From NCBI RefSeq assembly GCF_949987535.1, contig NC_080066.1, forward strand, positions 133,900,335 to 133,964,334: a DNA stretch of 64,000 nt. The letters are read 5' to 3'. Of the stretch, positions 55,937 through 64,000 are shown piece by piece. A model generated the notes under the pieces. The model worked only from the letters and a program-made list of their open reading frames with translations, made no database searches and was not told the origin of the DNA. Origin of the DNA: Balaenoptera acutorostrata. Taxonomy: Eukaryota; Chordata; Mammalia; Artiodactyla; Balaenopteridae. Position 1 is the stretch's first letter. Each line of letters begins with the position of its first letter. A program made the translations under genes and the position numbers.

Positions 55937-55968
<32 letters not shown>
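55937..55968 (+). repeat. (GT)n microsatellite
   Basis: Sixteen pure GT units. Confidence 0.98.
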
Positions 55969-55970
<2 letters not shown>

Positions 55971-56214
55971 GCTTCACTCTTTATTTTTTTTCTCCCAAAT
56001 CATCTATGTAGTGACTCATTTCAGTTCCTCTAAAGGTCTTAGTGATTGAAAGATAAAAGCCAGAAAAAGACTCCTTTGTCTGTCATGTCCATTTCTGAGG
56101 CAATAAGCATACATTCCCCCTGTTTTACATGGGGGAAAGGCAAAGGGCAAAGTAAAATGCTGACAAAAGACTAATATTTAAATATATTATGTCATCATAA
56201 TATCTTGCTTTTCT

Positions 56215-56440
56215 TATTTTCCCCCTCTATCTGATTTCTTCCCAGCTCTACAATGCACTAATTACGTAGCCTTAGTAAAGTTAAACAACTTCTTTTTACC
56301 TCAGTTTCTGCATCTGAAAAATGGATATAGTAACAGTGAGTTATTGTAAGAATTAAGTGCAAGAAATTGTGAAAAATGCTTAGGATACTGTCTGGCACTT
56401 AGTACTCACTATTAACTATTAGTATAATTACTATCATTCA
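56215..56440 (+). repeat. MIR SINE, sense
   Basis: acctcagtttctgcatctga, aaaatggatatagtaacagt, then tactgtctggcacttagtac is the sense MIR core to tail. Confidence 0.82.
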
Positions 56441-58640
56441 CACAACAATTAAGTGACTAAAACGGAAGAAGGAAGCTGGATATTTCTGCCTGTGGTAAAA
56501 CTCATAATCCGAGGTCTCTCAGCTTCATCTTGATCAATGCATGAAGTGAAAGTGAGAAGGGTGACTTGCCTAAGAAAATCTTAATGCGAAGGGGGCTCTA
56601 GAATACAACATTCCTGATTCCCTGGGAATGCTGTGTATATATATATATGAGTGGGTCCCTATGACAGAAAGGGCAGTAAAATGCTACCCACACATTTTTC
56701 CCACATGACTAAGGGCAGAAGCTAATTTGCTTTGCTCACAAAAGCCATTGCCGCTTTGGTATCATGCAGACTATTCAGTCAGGGACAGTAATGAGTGGCT
56801 GGTTTCCTACCATCTTAGGATGTCAGATAGTCTTCAAGTGTTCTGTCCAGAAGAGGGAAGTATGTCTGATAATACTTTCCTGTGTGTCCTTGAGCATGGC
56901 ACTTACCCTCTCTGGTTCCCAACTTCCTCTACTGTGCACCACAGTAGTTGGACTAAGTAGTGTTTTGAGTGTTATACTGCTTTAGAACCAAAGCAGACTC
57001 CCAGAACTGGCATCTCTGCATTGTCACCAAGTTCTCTAAATGATTCTTAAGCACCTGGAGGTTTGGAGATGACTGGCCCCGAGTGTTCCTAAGGTTTCTC
57101 CCAGCTCTAACCTGCTTTGATTCTAAATTAAATTTCCATACCTCACACCCTGCCTGCAGCTTAGTCCAAATAGTGCTGCCCTCATATCCAAAAAATGGTT
57201 GATACAACATAAAATGCATATTTATTTCTGTAATGTTGTACTCAGAATAAATACAATAAATACTCTGAATGTCTTTAACTGCCCCCCATGGTCATCTATT
57301 TCAAATTTTCCATGAGAATATGGAAATATCTCTGGTTAGGATAAATCACTGCATTGCTTCTCTAATCTTTGAGGGTCACCAGAACATTTCTATGACATAA
57401 TCCTTGGGGGACCCAGGCATATAGACTGTGTTACAGGTGACACACTCTTCTAATGAGGTCCTTATGATATTTTTGGTGATGTATCCTTTAGGATGTATCC
57501 TCTTAGACATGCGTGGCTTCCCCACATCCCCTGTGAATCTACAGTGGCAGTGAGACTCTGGAGCTTCAGACATTGCAGAATGTAGGACACCCTCTGTCAA
57601 TTCAAGCTTTAGGTTTAGTCAGTTTCGGCTTGGAAATATGGCTGATATTTTCTGACACAAGGTTTCCTCTCATGAGGACAAAGGACAAGTTAATTTTTCT
57701 CTTTGTTCACATGTTGAGCTGGGTTCCAGAGACAGGGCCCCGTGCACTGGAGCACACCTGCGCCTCAGGAAAATCGCCCTGGGACCCTTCATTTCAATGC
57801 CAAGTGGCAGACACCTTGGGTCCAGTCTCCTCTGGAAACACAAAAGCATAATGATTATGTAACCATCTTGGAAAGCAGATATTTGACTTGAGATAACTGA
57901 TTTCAACCTTAACTTCATTCCTTTGAAAAAATAAAAATAAAGCATTTGCTGCAAATGAAGTCCTGCCGCTTGTGGGATAGGAAGTGGCTGGTGCTCTATA
58001 GTGCAGAAACATGTCTTATGGATGCTTTCCCAGATTAGGCATAAACTGGTTTGGCTTTTGAGTCTGTCTGTACTGAAACTATTTTTTAGGATTCATCCTT
58101 AATCATATTTCCCATTAAAATAGTGCACGAACTCTTGTTAACTTGCTATTGTGTCACTCATGTCTTGACACATATTTTTCCTGTGATCTGAAACTGCAAA
58201 TAATTTCTTATTTGTTGACAGACTCTTAATTCAAGAATCATTTCTGTAAAGATTCATTCAGCTGGCTACAGAGTTGTTATCCAGGTGATGACTTTATAAA
58301 ACATTGTTCTTGTATTAAGAATAAGCTTTGATAGAATTGCTACAGAATCAATTAAATGCCTAAAGTAAGTGATACTACACTTAGCTACATTCAGTTAAAT
58401 GTATATATTCCTCCAGAGCTATGACATCTTGAGCTATTGAAAAATTATCTGTGATCTGTAAACTTAAAGAATCATTCTCTCTAATTAGAAAAGAATTTTC
58501 CCTCTGGCCCTTCCTTCTCTGTGTGTATTTACAGTGGTATTATCTGGTCAGGATGAGGGGACATATTGAATGCAGAGCAGAAAGATTTCTCAAAGCAAGT
58601 CCCACTCAGAGCTGTTCCTGACAAATATCAGGTGTTTTCC
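56441..58640. other. Unassigned sequence, weak MIR-like patch at 56,870-57,120
   Basis: A short (TA)n lies at 56,636-56,648. Opposed frames at 57,573-57,954 have no domain. Nothing is strong enough to call. Confidence 0.4.
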
Positions 58641-60245
58641 TCCTATGTGCTGATATAAATTAAGAATTGTAATTATTTCTTTTTGGTTTTTAAAGACTTT
58701 TTTAAAAGCCTAGCCAAAAATATGGATGAAAAGTGGCAAACACAAGTGCCATCCTTGTCAAGGGCTCTGTGAGCTTTTTGCCAAGGAGCCTAGGTGAGCT
58801 TTTCATTTGATTAATCACCTTAAATGGGCTGTTCATCTCCCGAAGCCAATAATTACTCCAAAATACCCAATTTGCCTTTTTCACTCTGAAATTTATGACC
58901 ATATAATTAATGAGCCTCCTAATTCTATGTTGTGCATTGACTTATTCAGCAATGAAACATGACACTGTGTTAGGATTAGATCATTGGGTTCTTTCCAATA
59001 ACTGAAATATTAGATTTCTAAAAAATGTGCTGTAGCATGTCCAAGCCAATTCACGGTTAGATGGCTCAATAGGCAAATTACCCATCTGTGTAATATGTCA
59101 CTATCAAATCTTCTTATCTTTTTCAACATCAGCAATTCCCCATTTCTTTTCTATTCATCATCCAGTTCTAGGGGGCGTATCATGGACCTGGGCATTTAAA
59201 AAATAATAATTATGGAAAAAATTCACCATAGAAACTGAGTTTTAGCAGCTTGGTATTCATTTTCCCTTTTAAAAGTGGGCTCAGAAATGTCCACCTTATT
59301 TTATGTGCCTATGTGTGGATTGAGCTGATTACTATTTCAGGCTCTAGACTTCAACATAATTAGCATGCAAGCTTCCATGTCACAGGAACACCTTAAAAGT
59401 ACCATTTGAGGAAGACAATAGTAAACTATTATGGGGCCAATTAAATGCTTTGAAATACTTAGACATGAGAGTTAGAGATAGATAAGCAAATAGTATCTTC
59501 TAAATCTTTTTTTATTATTTGCTTGCACTATAATTCTGCAATTTAAGTTGGTAACTTCTTTGTAATTGCCAGTGCTCTTTAAAACATCTTGGGAATGTTT
59601 ATATAGAGAAAGATTCTCTTACCACTCAGCTTATATTATACTGGAAAAGAAAACTACACACCAAAGTATATAAGAATTCATAAAAAGGAAATTGAACCTA
59701 CTTTATATGTACATTTTATATGCTTATATGTACATCTAATTTTAGGATGCATTTCTGAAAGTTTCATGGACACTTTGAAGCTCTTCAAGAGAATTCAGAA
59801 TAAGAATGTAGGCAAAAAGAAAAAGATTTATATCTTTTCTGCATAAAAATGGAACTCAAAAAGCATGTGAATCAAAATAAACAGCAAATGAGAAACTTGG
59901 AAAAAATACTTGAATGCTGTGTCAAACAAGTATAATATCCTACATATATAAAGAGCTCTTAGAAATCAAATAGAGACACATTAATACTCCCAATGAAAAA
60001 AATAAATGAATGAGAAGACAATTCACAAATGCCAATAGACATACAAAGTATTTGTTGTATAAACATAGAAAAAAACTCTGGAAGCCTGAACTCTCATAGG
60101 AAGATGAGTTCTTCTGTCTTATTGAATCATATTGAGGGGCTAAGAAAAGGTGACTTGGAGTATCAGAGAACTGGAAATCTATAGAGAAGAGAAGTGAGTC
60201 TTTTCCTTTTGGGTTACTGTAAGTCTTTTATCCACAATTGCCCCA
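58640..60245. other. Repeat-poor stretch with clustered TAATTA motifs
   Basis: No repeat is recognised over about 1.6 kb. Homeodomain-core motifs lie at 58,809-58,817 (gattaatca), 58850-58855 and 58904-58909 (both taatta) and 59358-59363 (taatta followed by gcatgcaa). Such a cluster in unique DNA is typical of, but not specific to, developmental enhancers. AT-rich DNA gives these motifs by chance as well. Confidence 0.35.
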
Positions 60246-60249
60246 TGGT

Positions 60250-62075
60250 TTTAATTTTGTTTTTGTTGTTTTAAAAATATAGATATTAAGTTGTTTCAGC
60301 ACCATTAGTTGAAAATATCATTCTTTATTGAATTTCCCTTGCATCTGCCAAAACTTAATTGATGATCCCTATGAATCTATTTCTATGTTCTCTATTATGT
60401 TCCATTGATCTCTGTGTATATCCATTTGCCAATATCATACTGTTATGCTTAATGCAATTTTCAGTAAGCTTTGAAAGCAGGTAGTATGAGCCCTCCAAAT
60501 TTGTTCTTTTTCAAAATTGTTTTGACTATTCTAGATCCTTGGAATTTTCATATAAATTTTAGAATCAGCCTATCAATTTCAAAAAAAATTCTATTGAGAT
60601 TTCGATTGGGATTGTAGTGAATCTATAGAGCAGTTGGAAAGAATTGACATCTTAACATCTTAACAATATTCAATATTTCAATCCATCAATAAAGCTTTCA
60701 TTTAAGTCTTCTTTGTTTTCTTTCAATTAGTGTTTTGTAGTTTTTTTGCATACGGATCTTGCATGTTTTGTAGATTTATACCTAAGTATTCCATGGTTTT
60801 GGTGCTATTTTAAATTATACTGCTTTAAAATTTTTGAGGTACAAGATTAATTCAATGGAGAGTGGACAGTCTTTTCAATAAATGGCACTGTAACATTTGT
60901 ACCTTCAAGTACAAAAAAATAATGAACCTCAACCCATACACTGCAATCCATACCTTGAACTTCAACCCCTACCTGAGACAATTATCTCTAAATGGGTCAT
61001 AGAGCCAATGTAGAACCTAAAACTTTAAATCTTTTGGAAGAAGATACTGGTGAAAAATTTTTTGCCCTTTGGATTATGCAAAGATTTCTTAGAGATGACA
61101 CCAGAAACATAATCACTAAAAGAAAGAAATTGATAAATTGGACTTTACCAAAATTATAAACTTCTGCTCTTTAGAACATGCTCTTAAGAGAATGAAAAGA
61201 AACCGACAAAATAATATAAAATATTTTCAAAATACATAACTGATAAAATACTTGTATCCAGAATATATAAATAACTCTCAGAACTCAAGTAACCAAACAG
61301 CTCAATAAAAAAATGAGCAAAAGACTTGAACTGACACATTGCCAAAGGTATATGAATGATAATCAAGAACATGAAAAGATGATCAACATCATTAGTCACT
61401 AGTGAAATGAAAATTAAAACTACATGAGATATTGTTACATACCCATGAAAAAGGCTAAAATAAAAATCCCTGACAATACCAAGGTTTGGTATGGATGTGG
61501 AGAAATTTGAACTCTCATACATTGTTGGTGAGAATGCAGAAAGGTACAGCAACTTTGCAAAACAATTTGATGGTTAAATGTGTACTTACGGTATAATCCA
61601 GCAATTCCATTCCTAAGTATTTACCCAAGTGAGATGAAAACCTATATCCATACAAATGTTTATAGACTCTTTATTCATAATCATCCAAAACTGTAAACAA
61701 CACAAACATCCTTCACCTGGGTAATGGATAAATAACTGTGGTACATCCATACAATGGATTACTACTCAGTGACAAAAATGGATGAATTATTGATATATAC
61801 AACATCGATGAATCTCAAATGCATTATGCTAAGTGAATGAAGCCCGATCCAAAGGCTAAATATTCTATAATTTCATTTATATGTCATTCAAAAATATATG
61901 GTCCCTAAAGAGGTGAGAATGGGTAAAGTCTGGAGCAGAAGATGCATCTGACTAAATAGTACATGAAGGAATTTTGGAGGTGATGTGATTTTTCAATATC
62001 TTTATTGCGGTATGAACTGTACACTAGAAAGTGTGAGTTTTAACTGTATATGAGTTATACCTTAATCTCTGAAAA
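60250..62075 (+). mobile_element. 5'-inverted (twin-primed) old L1 fragment
   Basis: The left arm, 60,250-60,835, is antisense L1 ORF2 (aagtattccatggttttggt at its right edge, the RT C-terminal side). The right arm, 60,840-62,075, is sense ORF2 C-terminal region and 3' UTR (aagagaatgaaaagaaaccg; tacaatggattactactcag; tatgagttataccttaatct). The left edge of the inverted arm and the start of the sense arm represent the same ORF2 position (gcaccattagttgaaaatat is antisense to cttttcaataaatggcactg), so the inverted arm is the piece lying just upstream. This is the layout of twin priming. All frames are decayed; the 122-codon minus frame 61184-61552 is a shadow. Confidence 0.82.
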
Positions 62076-62257
62076 TATTAGTCTAGAGAAATCTCCCCAA
62101 CTGATTTGGGACCTTATTTTTGATTCTACTGTTGATTCTCATCCTTTACATTGGAAAGAGCCAGTCAGTTATAAATTGCAAAATATGGGAGATTTTTGTG
62201 GGAAAGGGAAGATGAAGTCCTGTCTGTACTAACTATACAGAGATACAGAAGGATGTG
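62076..62257. other. Unassigned spacer between two L1s
   Basis: A 60-codon frame only, no domain. Confidence 0.4.
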
Positions 62258-63113
62258 TTTATAATTAGAAATCAAACAAGAAAACAAAGAATATAAAAGT
62301 CTGTGGTATATTTCATATTCGTGGAAGAATTAATATTTTTAAGTGTCCACATCCAAGGTGATCTACAGATTCAATGCAATCCCTATCAAAATTCTAATGG
62401 CATTTTTCACAGAAATAGAAAAAAACAATCCTAAAATTCATATGGAATCACAAAGGACCCCAAACAGCAAAGGCAATCCTAAGAAAGAAGGACAAAGCTG
62501 GAGATATTACAGTTCCTGATTTTGAACTATATTTCAAGGTTATAGTAATCAAAACAGTATGGCACTGGCATAAAAAACAGACACAAAAATTGATGGAACA
62601 GAATAGAAAACCCAGGAATAAATCCATGCATATATGGTCAATTGATTTTCCACAAAGGAGCCAAGAATATACAATGGAGAAAGGATATTTTCTTCAATAA
62701 ATGGTACTGGAAAAACTGGATAGCCACATGCAAAAAAATGAAACTAGATCCCTATCTTACACTATACACAAACATCAACTCAAAATGGATTAAAGACTTG
62801 AATGTAAGACCCGAAAATGTAAAACTCCTAGAAGAAAACATAGCAGGTAAGCTCCTTTACATTGGTCTTGGCAATTATTTTTTTGGATTTGACACCGAAA
62901 GCAAAGGAAACAAAAGCAAAAATAAACAAGTGGGACAACAGCAAACTAAAAATCTTCTGCACAGCAAAAGAAAACATCAACAAAATGAAAAGGCAACCTA
63001 TGGAATGGGAGAAAATATTTGCAAACCACATATTCTATAAGGGTTTAATATCCAAAGTATACAAGAAACTCATACAACTCAATATCAAAAAAACCAAATA
63101 ACCCAATTTAAAA

Positions 63114-63248
63114 ATGGGCAGAGAATTCCCTGGCAGTCCAGTGGTTAGAATTTGGTGCTTTCACTGCTGTGGCCTGGGTTCAATCCCTGGTCAGGGAACT
63201 AAGATCTCGAAAGCCATGCAGTGCAGCCAGAGAAAAAAAATATGGGCA
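63114..63248 (+). mobile_element. Short CHR-2/Bov-tA-type tRNA-derived SINE inside an L1
   Basis: gaattccctggcagtccagt, a B-box-like ggttcaatccc, then tcagggaactaagatctcga and a short A-run make a 121-bp SINE (63,121-63,241). The target sequence atgggca flanks it (63114-63120 and 63242-63248), continuous with the L1 ORF2 on both sides. It belongs to a different subfamily from the long CHR copies, since it lacks their 3' extension. Confidence 0.88.
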
Positions 63249-63703
63249 AAGGGTCTGAATAGACATTTTTCCAAGGAGAACATACAAATGGCCAATAGAT
63301 ACATGAAAAACTGTTCAACATCACTAACATCAGGAAAATACAAATGAAAACCACAATAAGATATCACCACATACAGCTAAGATGTCTATTATTAAAAAGA
63401 CAAGAAATAATGAATGCTGGTGAGGATGTGAAGAAAAGGGAACTCTGTACATTGTTGGTGGGAATGTAAACTAGTACAGCCACTGTGGAAAACAGTATGG
63501 AGATTCCTCAGGAAATTAAAAATAGAACTACCATATGATCCAGCAACCCCACTTCTGATTATATATCCAGAGGAAATGAAATCACTATCTTGAAGCAACA
63601 TCTGTACTCCTATGTTCATTATTCACAATAGTCAAGGTATGGAAACATTGTCCACTGACGGAGAAACAGAGAAACAGATAAAGAAGATGCTATGTGTGTA
63701 TGT

Positions 63704-63707
<4 letters not shown>

Positions 63708-63737
<30 letters not shown>
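63708..63737 (+). repeat. (GT)n microsatellite inside L1
   Basis: Fifteen GT units in the L1 ORF2 end region, after a gtatgtgcac start. Confidence 0.97.
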
Positions 63738-63739
<2 letters not shown>

Positions 63740-64000
63740 ACACAATGGAATATTATTCAGCCTTTAAAAAGTAGGAAATTCTGCATTTGCGACAACATGG
63801 ATGAAACTGGAAGGCATTTTGCTAACTGAAATATGCTGGGGAAAGACAAGTACTGCATGGTATCATTTATATGTGGAATCTAAAAAAAGAAAAAGTCAAA
63901 GTCAATAGAAACAGAATAGAATGGTTGTTGACAAGGGCTGAGAGGTGAGGAAAATAGGGAGAGGCTGGTTAAAGGGTATAAACTTTCAGTTTTAAGATGA

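Larger units (their letters stand above)
62258..64000 (+). mobile_element. 5'-truncated L1 (older type), ORF2 C-terminal half and 3' UTR, runs off the window
   Basis: Sense ORF2 from the thumb region (gatctacagattcaatgcaa at about 62,360) through the [13 protein letters not shown], KWYWKNW-type and [15 protein letters not shown] segments. The frame 62642-63040 (132 codons) is the longest remnant. A CHR SINE splits it at 63,121-63,241 and a GT array lies at 63,708-63,737. It continues into a 3' UTR (gaggtgaggaaaatagggag; gggtataaactttcagtttt) beyond 64,000. Frames are broken throughout. Confidence 0.85.

Noticed and set aside
57376..57600. 74-codon minus frame with several Cys and His that could suggest a zinc finger
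   Set aside because: Cysteines are not spaced as in a known zinc-binding motif, there is no exon context, and the base composition is ordinary.
61184..61552. 122-codon minus-strand frame
   Set aside because: Antisense shadow of a decayed L1 ORF2 end; the same peptide pattern appears opposite 38,852-39,244.

Overview
This window reads as non-coding DNA from a placental mammal, most likely a cetacean (whale or dolphin) or close relative. Five tRNA-derived SINEs of the CHR type (head reading ttccctggtggcgcagtgg, conserved block gggaagatcccacatgc) sit beside L1s of the type found in whales and even-toed ungulates. Ruminant BovB was not recognised. No open reading frame behaves like a host gene: the long frames belong to L1 retrotransposons or are spurious frames in GC-rich or SINE sequence. 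There is no operon, rRNA, functional tRNA, CRISPR or convincing exon. The window is probably intergenic or a large intron.

Layout. 1-11,150: mostly unassigned sequence with old MIR and L2 pieces, a TcMar-Tigger DNA transposon with a TA duplication and an L1 inside it (3,759-4,482), and two CHR SINEs. 11,150-15,200: an ancient antisense LINE split by an L1MB-type 3' end. 15,230-20,035: remnants of two endogenous retroviruses, one ERVL-like on the minus strand (holding a MER5A-type transposon) and one on the plus strand with pol, env TM and LTR remnants. 20,293-22,660: a CHR SINE and a long L2. 22,660-31,000: mainly unassigned sequence, a compound microsatellite, a CHR SINE and a 540-bp poly(A) retrocopy. 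31,000-44,165: one old L1 broken by five later insertions, including a full-length 7.1-kb cetacean-type L1. 44,165-60,240: MIR, L2 and L1MB pieces with long repeat-poor stretches. 60,250-64,000: a 5'-inverted L1 and another L1 that runs off the window.

The window's main content is the history of its insertions. The 31-44 kb nest can be ordered from target-site duplications. Three L1 copies (4.0, 32.2 and 42.9 kb) appear to carry 3'-transduced flanking DNA. The full-length L1 has a recognisable 5' UTR with a YY1-type site, a broken ORF1 with a 30-bp perfect palindrome, a broken ORF2 whose endonuclease frame is still open, and a 258-codon antisense frame in its 5' UTR. No clearly new biological system was found. 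The best leads are that antisense frame, the transductions, the unidentified retrocopy, and repeat-poor stretches with clustered TAATTA motifs that could be conserved enhancers.
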